A program made the translations under genes and the position numbers. Positions 58,401 to 64,000 of a stretch of DNA of 64,000 bases are shown piece after piece; position 1 is the first letter of the stretch, and each line of letters begins with the position of its first letter. The notes under the pieces were generated by a model that did not search any database, was not told the origin of the DNA, and saw only the letters and a program-made list of their open reading frames with translations. The DNA lies in assembly GCA_029718625.1 (NCBI GenBank), contig CM056376.1:27783162-27847161 (forward strand), written 5' to 3'. The DNA is from Synaphobranchus kaupii. Taxonomy: Eukaryota > Chordata > Actinopteri > Anguilliformes > Synaphobranchidae.

Positions 58401-58884
58401 CCTCTTCCAGCCCCGATCCCGCACGGAGGAGGAGGAGGACGGGGAAGCGCAGAGCCGCACAGGAGGGGGGTGGAGTCAGGAGGAGGAGGGAAGGGAAGTA
58501 AGAGGTGAGGGAGGGGAGATCTCGGACAGAGCGACGGAGACAAGGGGAGTGGAAGCGGGCGCAGACGGCGACACAGGAGTGGATGAAATCGGGCAGCTCA
58601 CAGTCCCGCCCATGCATGTGGTGGGCGGGGCAGAACAGGCCCCGCCCCCCTGGCAGCAGGCGGAGTTCTGCATCGAGGACGTCCTGCGGGCTCCGCCCAG
58701 AGAGGGCCGGCGTTCCGTCCGCCGCAGCCTGAGGAACCAGAGCCACCAGGACCCCTCGGCGATCGGGCTGGCCTGGGTGCCCCGCTCCTCCCCCACCGAC
58801 CTCCGACCCGCGCGGAGGCGGACCCGGGGACGCCGAAGCTCCGCCCGTGCCACGCCCACTCTCCCCGAGGACCCCGCCCTCTGA
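29038..58884 (+). CDS. cdca2: cdca2 (Repo-Man), 13 coding exons
   Basis: Cell division cycle associated 2, the mitotic PP1-gamma targeting subunit that brings the phosphatase to chromatin at anaphase to reverse histone H3 phosphorylation. Coding exons: 29046-29238, 29641-29771, 32255-32375, 32682-32857, (33501-34013)-34180, 36515-36632, 38265-38554, 41849-41915, 42069-42170, 42534-42628, 42790-42864, 55882-56038, 57758-58884. All phases join and give 939 residues in the minimal form (human CDCA2 is about 1,020). Identification rests on the N-terminal [14 protein letters not shown] and [20 protein letters not shown] blocks, the KRKRVHF PP1-docking region with [20 protein letters not shown], and [18 protein letters not shown] near the C-terminus. 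MKI67 shares only the docking block. Order and phases are my reading; intermediate exons are poorly conserved. Confidence 0.92.
29641..29771 (+). CDS. cdca2: cdca2 coding exon 2
   Basis: [20 protein letters not shown] then [20 protein letters not shown] and STPQ. The basic RRRS(T/S)xGxRGSPETNxLIR(Y/F)IA block is the best-conserved N-terminal part of Repo-Man. Phase 1 in, 0 out; a CA microsatellite follows the donor. Confidence 0.93.
29800..29854 (+). repeat. CA microsatellite
   Basis: Uninterrupted CA dinucleotides just after the coding exon 2 donor. Confidence 0.95.
30023..31475. mobile_element. PIF/Harbinger-like TIR element, 1.45 kb
   Basis: Inverted ends AGGCCAGTTTATAGTCCA, about 33 bp with a few mismatches, are flanked by identical 3-bp duplications TGA (30020-30022 and 31476-31478). 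A TNA 3-bp TSD is the Harbinger habit. No transposase ORF. It carries a nested interspersed repeat at 30880-31110. Sits in cdca2 intron 2. Confidence 0.82.
30880..31110 (+). mobile_element. interspersed repeat with SINE/LINE-type tail, nested
   Basis: Sense copy of the family at 56816-57425: acattcaacgttcattacta, gatagctgctacg, ggatgtgctttgtctta, ending tttggataaaagcgtctgct and (aatgt)n. It lies inside the Harbinger-like element, so it inserted later. Confidence 0.85.
31480..31610 (+). repeat. dispersed repeat, copy 1 (see 38905 and 39640)
   Basis: acctataccagccattctaa, then ggtcttcagaaatatctgta and cacacacaaactgtctgggc. Matches 39650-39790 in the same orientation and 38930-39110 inverted. 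Confidence 0.7.
31703..32165 (-). mobile_element. interspersed repeat, antisense copy
   Basis: Begins ttacattacattaatttggc, agacgcttttatccaaagcg and includes gtcgttccaccactgtggag, matching the family at 56816-57425 and 37085-37330. Confidence 0.85.
32255..32375 (+). CDS. cdca2: cdca2 coding exon 3
   Basis: [20 protein letters not shown] then [35 protein letters not shown] is Repo-Man-like. Phase 0 in, 1 out; acceptor ctcttcacag, donor AGCG|gtgagg. Confidence 0.88.
32636..32681 (+). promoter_or_regulatory. TG tract plus TTTCAG 3' splice site
   Basis: About 17 TG dinucleotides run directly into tttcag of the next exon with no ordinary polypyrimidine tract. The layout resembles the (TG)n(T)n acceptor of CFTR exon 9, where TDP-43 binding to UG repeats lowers exon inclusion. 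Regulation here is inferred. Confidence 0.5.
32682..32857 (+). CDS. cdca2: cdca2 coding exon 4 with KEN box
   Basis: [67 protein letters not shown] contains a KEN motif, a candidate APC/C degron fitting a mitotic protein. SKRRRTGPF is a basic patch and possible nuclear localisation signal. Phase 1 in, 0 out. Confidence 0.87.
33270..34012 (+). repeat. 84-bp minisatellite (6 full units plus irregular leader), in frame with cdca2 exon 5
   Basis: From 33501 to 34005 the unit repeats with an exact 84-bp period. It encodes the 28-residue period [28 protein letters not shown] without stops, in the same frame as the exon that follows. A leader of shorter irregular units (gtgtggactgaacaggtgga type, 27-40 bp) occupies 33270-33500. 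Each 84-bp unit has two ctgaacag|gtgga acceptor-like sites. Confidence 0.95.
34013..34180 (+). CDS. cdca2: cdca2 coding exon 5 (minimal form)
   Basis: [56 protein letters not shown]; donor AGG|gtaaga, phase 0. The acceptor ctctgtgctctgaacag is the last of seven nearly identical ones spaced 84 bp. Any of them is phase-compatible with exon 4, so the exon could be up to 504 bp longer in this frame. Which acceptor is used cannot be told from sequence. Confidence 0.75.
34374..35016 (+). repeat. 18/27-bp minisatellite in cdca2 intron 5
   Basis: Unit gggatcgcaggtagagat (18 bp), often with a 9-bp extension ggtagagat. All unit lengths are multiples of three, so frames stay open and read [10 protein letters not shown] or, in another frame, VEMGSQVEM. 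No splice sites suggest it is coding. Confidence 0.95.
36235..36380. repeat. divergent dispersed repeat (pair with 21830-21960)
   Basis: See the copy at 21551-21960; the shared order is cc-tgg...aactcccaatt...cagtcggcagtggc...cgtgcac. Confidence 0.45.
36515..36632 (+). CDS. cdca2: cdca2 coding exon 6
   Basis: [39 protein letters not shown]. Not strongly conserved, but phase 0 in and 1 out exactly link exons 5 and 7, and proline/serine-rich SP/TP content suits a CDK substrate region. The acceptor is acagcag (NAGNAG); the donor has a second GT 9 bases on. Confidence 0.75.
37085..37330 (-). mobile_element. interspersed repeat, antisense partial copy
   Basis: ttacattacattaatttggc, agacactttttatccaaagc, and tctatcatgaagtagcagct match the 31703 copy; truncated where the 49-bp array begins. 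Confidence 0.8.
37325..38230 (+). repeat. 49-bp minisatellite with a 197-bp higher-order period
   Basis: About 18 units of gaatagtcctgctctaacac, tgacacagactggtagtgac, ccggcggta. Variants (ccggcggta/gaggcggtg; ctctaaca/ctcttaaca) recur in blocks spaced 197 bp (four units plus one base), for instance the same segment at 37760-37969 and 37957-38166. The array stops about 35 bp before exon 7. Confidence 0.95.
38265..38554 (+). CDS. cdca2: cdca2 coding exon 7: PP1-docking exon
   Basis: [20 protein letters not shown] then [60 protein letters not shown]. The RVxF motif (RVHF) plus the downstream SPEFFD...LP.(N/S)TPL.(K/R)G.TP block is the PP1-binding module shared by Repo-Man and Ki-67. KTP and SP/TP sites suggest mitotic kinase control. 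The x of RVxF is His rather than the Thr/Ser of mammals. Phase 1 in, 0 out. Confidence 0.96.
38905..39110 (-). repeat. dispersed repeat, inverted copy
   Basis: - strand: catcagacacaaaaactgtc, tgggccaatcaaaaaaaaca, tacactaaaactgaa, matching 31540-31600 and 39730-39780 on +. Confidence 0.65.
39640..39870 (+). repeat. dispersed repeat, copy 3
   Basis: ctttagaccatatggttaga, cctatactagccattctaaa, gcacacaaacatcatccgga, catacactaaaaactgaagc. Together with 38905-39110 it could form the arms of one element about 0.9 kb long. Confidence 0.6.
39972..40165 (+). mobile_element. degraded tRNA-derived SINE
   Basis: ggaggtgtagtataatggtc, box B remnant tagtttgattcccagg, ccctgagcaaggtgctcagc and a poor tail ending ataataaatgtgatg. 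Confidence 0.75.
41849..41915 (+). CDS. cdca2: cdca2 coding exon 8
   Basis: [20 protein letters not shown] then DT. Short acidic exon; acceptor gccctcag, donor CACCG|gtaaga, phase 0 in and 1 out. Supported mainly by splice sites and phase. Confidence 0.75.
42069..42170 (+). CDS. cdca2: cdca2 coding exon 9
   Basis: [20 protein letters not shown] then [14 protein letters not shown]. Contains SP and TP dipeptides. Acceptor tggcccag; donor ACAG|gtgtgg is weak (no GTRAG), so the boundary is less sure, but phase 1/1 fits. Confidence 0.68.
42534..42628 (+). CDS. cdca2: cdca2 coding exon 10
   Basis: [20 protein letters not shown] then [12 protein letters not shown]. Ends in a basic RSRSRKRK cluster, a plausible nuclear/chromatin-binding patch. 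Phase 1 in, 0 out. Confidence 0.8.
42790..42864 (+). CDS. cdca2: cdca2 coding exon 11
   Basis: [20 protein letters not shown] then SGKMK, 25 codons, phase 0/0; acceptor ctgccgcag, donor AAG|gtcagt. [12 protein letters not shown] resembles the (R/K)RSSR.A.....K repeats near the Repo-Man C-terminus. Confidence 0.8.
42973..44418. mobile_element. hAT-like element, 1.45 kb, 8-bp TSD
   Basis: Flanked by identical 8-bp TTGGCAAC (42965-42972 and 44419-44426). The left end tagtcttgtgccatcgtg and right-end complement taggtttgggacgatggtcg are imperfect inverted repeats, with CATCG-rich subterminal sequence at both ends (ccatcgccgatgg occurs at each end). No transposase ORF. Located in the 13-kb cdca2 intron 11. 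Confidence 0.82.
45149..45356 (+). repeat. 23-bp CpG-rich minisatellite, about 9 copies
   Basis: Unit gctcggttgcgttcggccctt plus gc or gg, nearly identical copies, each with three to four CpGs. Confidence 0.95.
47020..47265 (+). repeat. CT-rich low-complexity tract
   Basis: Pyrimidine-rich strand with recurring ccaattcctatctctacctc segments. Confidence 0.85.
48366..48562 (+). repeat. 11-bp minisatellite, about 18 copies
   Basis: Units such as ctacgtaaccg, cgatgtaactg and ctatgtaaccg repeat every 11 bp with variation at several positions. Confidence 0.92.
51522..52106 (+). repeat. 32-bp minisatellite with internal CAG triplets, about 17 copies
   Basis: Unit cagcagcagtaatgcgccgc, cctgcagagatg with two or three CAGs, and variants gaagagctg/cagaaatg. 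Reverse-strand ORFs through it are composition effects. Confidence 0.95.
52903..53571 (+). repeat. 25-bp minisatellite, about 27 copies
   Basis: Unit gctgttcggcaggctcgatc, tgcgg. Central copies are nearly identical, while both edges carry caatctg and ttccgcagg variants. All forward frames are open because the unit has no stop. Confidence 0.96.
55291..55475 (+). repeat. CA microsatellite blocks separated by 'gcagtact' motifs
   Basis: Three CA runs separated by near-copies of ccgcagtactcactcacagc and agcagtactgatatacac, giving a compound tandem structure. Confidence 0.9.
55882..56038 (+). CDS. cdca2: cdca2 coding exon 12
   Basis: [58 protein letters not shown](D/E)YASKNP.LSPI is a hallmark of Repo-Man C-termini. 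Phase 0 in, 1 out. The exon begins ggctctgcag|gtaagc, an internal acceptor-donor pair 10 bases from its start. Confidence 0.93.
56065..57720 (+). repeat. about 50-bp minisatellite split by an inserted element
   Basis: Units of caccaatacacacctacaac, cactcttacacactcacact, gctgctctta (roughly 47-52 bp) occupy 56065-56815 and 57436-57720, interrupted by the 0.6-kb repeat at 56816-57435. Fills cdca2 intron 12 almost entirely. Confidence 0.95.
56816..57435 (-). mobile_element. interspersed repeat, most complete copy
   Basis: Starts attacattacattcatttag, cagacgcttttatccaaagc, passes aggtgtgtcttcaggcctca, ttccaccactgaggagctaa, a poly-G run, and ends tggcagccagtggagtgacc. Four copies of this family lie in cdca2. 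The tail resembles those of fish SINEs and LINEs; no ORF. Exact class not determined. Confidence 0.85.
57758..58884 (+). CDS. cdca2: cdca2 last coding exon
   Basis: 375 codons from [20 protein letters not shown] to LPEDPAL-stop (TGA 58882-58884). Low-complexity, highly charged and GC-rich: repeated arginine/serine clusters ([39 protein letters not shown]) and acidic runs ([15 protein letters not shown]). This fits the basic chromatin-binding C-terminal half of Repo-Man. [13 protein letters not shown] and [21 protein letters not shown] look like local conserved islands. Phase joins exon 12 (G|AG). Confidence 0.9.
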
Positions 58885-58985
58885 GAAACGCCGCCAACAA
58901 AGCGCGATGGGCGACGGCTCATTTTAAAGGACGACAGTAATCTGCTCTCTGTAAAATAAATTTAAAAAAACCCCACTTGGCTGTT
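58885..58985 (+). terminator. cdca2 3' UTR with polyadenylation signal
   Basis: AATAAA at 58955-58960, 71 bp after the stop, is followed by an A-run and GT-rich sequence (tggctgttgctgtttttc), so the 3' UTR is probably only about 90-100 bases. Confidence 0.75.
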
Positions 58986-59494
58986 GCTGTTTTTCAGCAG
59001 GAGTTCTACAGCAATGGGCCTTTAGTGTCATGAGGGAGCTTGTGTCACGTATCGCGAGGCAGAGCTGAAGGGATGTATAACCGTTTCTGGCAGAGTGTTT
59101 GTTTTTCTTTCGTGAAATGGGATGTGCTTTGTTTTGTCCAAAAGGCACTTCAAACAGCTGTCATAGTTTAGCAGTTAGAGCGGGCTCAGTAGTCCTTATT
59201 GCAAGTGCATAGGTTGGCTAATGTGGGCGTAGTAATTGAGATCAAATGATTTTAAATTATTATTAAACAATTTGGCTCATCAGCTACTGAAATAATGCAC
59301 TGAGTTTTAAATCCTGTGATCAACAGCAGTGCTGGACAGATGTCCGATTAACTTTATTTAGTGGTAGATAATGTCTTTGGGGAAATCATTTGAGTCATAA
59401 AAGGTTGTTCTATTCAGGCTTGCCCTGTTGAGTAAAATCTCTGAAATGCTATTGAAGTTCTCTCTCTTTAGTATACACCCCCCCCCCCCCCACC

Positions 59495-59586
59495 TCTGCC
59501 CTCCCCTGAAGTTATTTGAGGGCATGACTGTGTGGAGAGCCCCTCTGCTCTCCCCTGAAGTTATTTGAGGGCATGACTGTGTGGAC
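59495..59586 (+). repeat. two-copy direct duplication
   Basis: ctcccctgaagttatttgag followed by ggcatgactgtgtgga occurs twice, 54 bp apart. Confidence 0.9.
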
Positions 59587-61604
59587 CCTCTGTCCTTTCT
59601 TGCCAGGACTATAAAATTTGATGAGTCCGTTTACCACGTCGCTGGACTTTGGAACTCTTCACTCAGTCTACCATTCAGGCCATACACATTTATTTGTTTT
59701 ATTTTGTAAGCTGTCTTTGTTTAGACTTTGATCATTCATCCTCCCGATGGGTGCAATAGTGGTGATGTGTCGCCATCTGGTGGAGACGGTGAGATTTCAT
59801 GTGCCAAAAGCTTCCCATGATTTTTTTGTCTCCCCCTTGTGGTGACATTGTCCCTCTCTTGTTACCCAGTAAAGTTTTTTTTTATTTTTTAAATTATGAA
59901 ATGTTCTGAAGTGATTGATTTCCACACCTGACTGCTAGCTGTAGTTGGTTGGGTGGGTTCATTCATGTATCAACGTCACTTGATATTTTAATTGGAATGT
60001 GTCCTACCTACGAATTTAATTGTCTCTTGCTATCAAACTTTAAAAATGCGTCCGCGTTTTCTTTTGTTGTGGGAGTGCGAGTCCATGGCGAGCTCTTGTT
60101 GCGAGTTGTAGTGCGATATCGTCTTACAAGTGTGAGTGTTTTCACTGCGTGTGTGTGTCTGGGTGTGAATCCCCCCCCCACCTCCCCGACAGACGGGCAC
60201 AGCGAAGACGGCTTAGCTCAAGAACAATAGGGTCCTTTGACCAAGACGACGCCCCCAAGACATGTGGCCTGTCACCGTGGCAACCCCCCATGGGATAGAA
60301 GGCTAGCTGACAGCTGGAGGGAGGGCTTTTTTTTTTTTTTTTTTTTGTGCGAGGGCTGGGGTCCAGTTCTCTTTCTGTTATGGTTCTCTCTCTCTGTCAC
60401 TGGCTGTCCCCCGTCTACACCAAATACATCACCCTGTACACTCCCCCGTCTTCACCCTGTACACTCCCCAGCTGTCTCACTGTCCATTCCTCTGACCCTC
60501 CCCAAGGGCCCAGAGATCTACAGGGGGGTACACTGCCTCACTGCCTGGCTGGAGGAAGCAGCACTACCAACCTCTTCATGTTACAAGACACCTGCAGACT
60601 AATATATCAGAAATCAGTGTTTACCCTTTAAAAAAATAATTAACATCCCAGTATGTGTACAAAATAATTTTCGATAAGAGTCCACCGATATTCATTGAAA
60701 TGAAAATCTTAATCTGCCTTCAAATGCTGGCATCCCTTCTCAGAGAAAATCTGTTTGGTGTTAGATGGTCAAACTGGTCTCAGTGAATATTAAACGGGGC
60801 GGTGAATCCGCTGCTTCTGTTTTCTCCTGTGTTCAGTCAGTTTGTAAGTTCAGTTTTGGCAGATTTCTTGCCCTGGAACGTGGAACTTGCGCGCCTCCAT
60901 CTCGATACGGACATCACCATCGCGGGAGGGGGGGTGCCCCTCAGTCCTTACGCAAGCTTCCCAGGGGCCAATTGGGTTGACCTTTTCCCATTTCTCCCCC
61001 CTATTACATCACCACACGCACTGTAACACAAAGAACAGAAGTGTTGGAGCAATGTTGATTTTTCCATATGATCATGGCCAGGGCCATCCCTGACTACTTT
61101 GGGCCCCTAAGTAAAATTTTTTGAGCACTGCGATCTTGGACCCGGTGAGGGTGGGTGAATTGTTGTGAACGCGTACCAGGGGGGTAGTACTTGTGATTGC
61201 AGACCCCGGGGGGGGGGGGGGGGGGGGGGGGGGGTTGTTTAATTATGAAAATAAACACATCTCGCCAATATTGCTGACCTCTCCTGGGCCCTATCCAGTT
61301 ACAGCCCCCCCCCCCCCCCCATCACGGGGGCCTGATCATGGCAACTCTAAACTCCAAACAAACGGTGCGATTGCTGCCAAGTGGTCTGTTATTCTGCCGA
61401 TTGTGGGGATGCGTGAAGCAGGTTGAGTGTTCACACAGCTGGTAGATGAAGTGCTCGGTGTCCGCAGGCTGTTTCGGGGGGGGACTGTGTTGTTGAGCAG
61501 CCTTATCTATTATTAATGCGTGGCAGCATCATTCGGCCTCTGCACAGCATGCGTGTGATGGGGAGCTAAGGAGGCCAGGGCGACGGGGGGTGGGGGGTCG
61601 TCGG

Positions 61605-61635
<31 letters not shown>

Positions 61636-62671
61636 AGGGGCGGGGGGTGATAATTGTGCTGATGTGTTCCTATGTGAAATGCCAGGAGTAGCTTTTAGCG
61701 AGCTAGCCTGCCAGTCAGCGAGTATTTACAGTGAACTAGCTGTGACCCTAATGGCTCTGTTTACTTGGGCATTAAGCGTGTGACGTGTTCACCACATAGC
61801 CTATGGTGGCGGGATTGACGGCCGGCAGGACTACCCGTTTAACCCGAGCGGCAGATTAATCTGCTGTTATTGTTGAGGGACGGTAATGCCATTCCGCCAG
61901 TGATTGTTTACGTCGTAAAGAATAAACGATTCTTAAAATATGACATTAATGAGCGCTGTAATGAACACTGTCCTCCGTTTTTTTTTTTTTTTTGGCTGGT
62001 TAGGCATTAGAATATGGGGGGGGCGGGGTCAGGATGTGAAATTGAAACAAGATTAGAAAAGCAAGAGCAGATTTTGTCCTATTTGCTCATCCAGGGTGGT
62101 TTATTAACCGGTTAATACTCGCCTGCCAATAAGAGTTTTCCATTATGAATAATCAGCTGCTTTGCAGTTCTGTGATCAATGACCTTGCAAGATTCTATCG
62201 CCCGCCCTCGCTGAAAGGAGGCCGAGTGCTCGTGTGCTTTAACGGCCGTACTTCATTCGGGGATACATTCACAGGATAATGCACAGAACATTCATTAGCC
62301 AATGCAGGGATTCTAGGTTCGTAAACAAGCTTCATCGCATATCACCAATTCTGCAGTACTTTAGATGCGGAGGTGCTATAAAAAAATTAAAAAAAACGCA
62401 GGTGTAACAGATTATTGCCGTGTGCTCTAACCTTTTCACCTTGTAGCAGAATTTCCTTTTCCCTTTTTTATTTATTTATTTTTATTTTTATAAAGGATTT
62501 AGACCTTTGAAGGTTTGATTTCACAGGAAGTCCCTAAAGCAACAGTAGACATGTTTCAGAGCCGTGGTTCCGAAACCTTTTAAACCCTCACCTGCTTAAT
62601 GATAACACACCCCTGCCGTTATTAAACTGCAGTCTCACCGTTTTCATGATTGGAATTTTTTTTAAACCATG

Positions 62672-63203
62672 TACAGTACTGGCACAAATTATGGAAACGC
62701 TGCACTTAAAGAAGTTGTTTAGTACTAATAACAAATATTTCACAAATATACTGCTTTATTTATGGAAAATCAATGGCTGGTAAAACACAATCTCTCCCCT
62801 CTCCTACGCCTCACATACTGTTGAAGATTGTTACCAAATAGTTCAAATTTATTTTCATCCGCAAACATCACCTTTTTCCAATCTTCAACAGTCCCGTTTT
62901 TGTGTTTCCTTACCCAAGAAATCCTCTTTGGTTTAAAATATTGGACAAAGAAATACGTGTTCACACTTATTATAAAATGTCCAGCAGCATGATGCATTAG
63001 ATTGCCCAATTATGTTGGTACATGTGGGAATGTGTAATGATTATTACCATTTAACACAAATGCTGATTATTTATTCATTTTTGTTTTTTGTTGATATTAC
63101 ATTTATTATGGCAAAATGAAAGAACATAAATTGTTGTAAAATATTGTATTAATCATCAAAATCTGTTTATAAATGCAGTGTTTCTATCATTTGTGCCAAA
63201 ACA
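62672..63203 (-). mobile_element. Tc1-like element remnant
   Basis: - strand 62770-63009 contains NGTVEDWKKVMFADENKFEL then FGNNLQQYVRRRRGE, matching the W..V.FSDES.F.LF....YVRR..GE block around the second catalytic Asp of Tc1 transposases. Left end acagtactggcacaaattat, ggaaac and right end (complement) ttttggcacaaatgatagaa, ac are inverted repeats. Only about 530 bp remain, so it is internally deleted and inactive. Confidence 0.85.
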
Positions 63204-64000
63204 AATATGTGCAATGTAACAACTCGTGTTTAAATTAACCAGTATTACTGTCTTTGTGTTACAGTATGTCGGTTACCTAAAAAAGTACATTTATATTTTT
63301 ATAATGTAATATCTCATGATACTCCACAACTGCTTCAGTGCCTCAGTTTGGGAGGCACTTGTAAAAAGAAAAAAAAAGCTTGATTAATAAAGGTAATTTC
63401 ACAATACGCAGATTAAATCATTATTCAGCTAATCAAACATCAGTGCAGAAATGTAATTGAGACCTTTAGCAGAGAGATCATACGATGCTTCAGGAGCCAA
63501 TATTGACACAAACATTTCCTATTCAAATAATACGTGCTGTTGAATGTGGTTGAGAGTCGGTTTTTCAATCATGTATAATATTAATACCTACCATTCCCTG
63601 TCAATTTCCTACTGTTGGCACAGGGGCTAGACATATTGTATACAGTGAGGAAAAATATGCAGGTAATGAACAATATAAAATAGTGGCTTCATGAATATAT
63701 CATTACATTTCAACTACATGAATAAAATGTAGAGACATCTATTCCATTCCATTTATTCATTAGATTCAAACTAGCAGTGCGCGGGAAATGTGTCTGACTG
63801 TGCGTCCCAATACTCGAAAAATGCCTTTCCTCCACTACCACCTCCTCTCCTCCGTGCCCCGGAAACCGATCTTTGTGTTGTAATCTAATGTGACTGATTA
63901 CATTTGAATTACATGTTAATGGTTACAAATTAATTCATGTCTCGGCGCAAACCGCAATCTCAAGTACATTGTATACTGTAAGTGCAACTCCTTGCACTGA

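Larger units (their letters stand above)
58986..64000. other. gene-free downstream region
   Basis: AT-rich DNA, homopolymer runs (poly-C near 59477, poly-G at 61208-61234, poly-C at 61306), an AG tract near 61607, a 50-bp direct duplication at 59495-59586 and a Tc1-like remnant near 62.7-63.2 kb. No exon-like ORF recognised. Confidence 0.7.

Noticed and set aside
60160..60230. Possible terminal exon after the cccgacag acceptor (DGHSEDGLAQEQ-stop)
   Set aside because: No upstream partner exon, no homology recognised, too short to trust.

Overview
The window is vertebrate nuclear DNA, almost certainly from a ray-finned fish (teleost). The evidence is intron-rich genes with GT-AG exons, tRNA-derived SINEs with the teleost-type tail ending in a 'gcgtctgctaaatg' block, Tc1-like, hAT-like and Harbinger-like elements, and very many CA/TG and CT microsatellites. 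No prokaryotic features, rRNA genes or CRISPR arrays are seen.

Two protein-coding genes lie head to tail on the + strand. The first (exons from 3649 to 15405) is a class 4 semaphorin that I identify as sema4c. It has a Sema domain, PSI, one Ig-like domain, a transmembrane segment and a cytoplasmic tail ending in the PDZ ligand ESSV. The exon(s) carrying the start codon and signal peptide were not found and probably lie upstream. One sema4c exon (8586-8800) carries a one-base frameshift. The second (coding 29046-58884) is cdca2 (Repo-Man), the mitotic chromatin-targeting subunit of protein phosphatase 1. It has 13 coding exons whose phases all join, a PP1-docking block, a KEN box and a long basic last exon. 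A minimal model encodes about 939 residues; using all in-frame 84-bp repeat units of exon 6 would add up to 168.

Layout: 1-3648 is upstream/intronic DNA rich in AG, CT and TG repeats. 3649-15405 is sema4c. 15406-17850 is 3' UTR and spacer. 17852-21073 is a 3.2-kb array of about 200 copies of a 16-bp unit, open in all three forward frames. 21074-29037 is spacer with a Tc1 fossil, SINEs and a perfect-TSD hAT foldback element. 29038-58960 is cdca2, whose introns contain a Harbinger-like element, a hAT-like element, SINEs and at least seven unrelated minisatellites. 58961-64000 is gene-free in my reading, apart from a second Tc1-like remnant.

The most unusual points are: (i) a perfect-period 84-bp (28-codon) minisatellite running straight into a cdca2 coding exon, with every unit carrying phase-compatible splice-acceptor-like sites; (ii) the 16-bp array; (iii) a short antisense copy of a semaphorin Sema-domain exon inside the first sema4c intron in this window; (iv) TG tracts abutting the 3' splice sites of one exon in each gene, an arrangement resembling CFTR exon 9. 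The two genes have no known joint function; they are simply linked here. All coordinates and alignments were made by eye.
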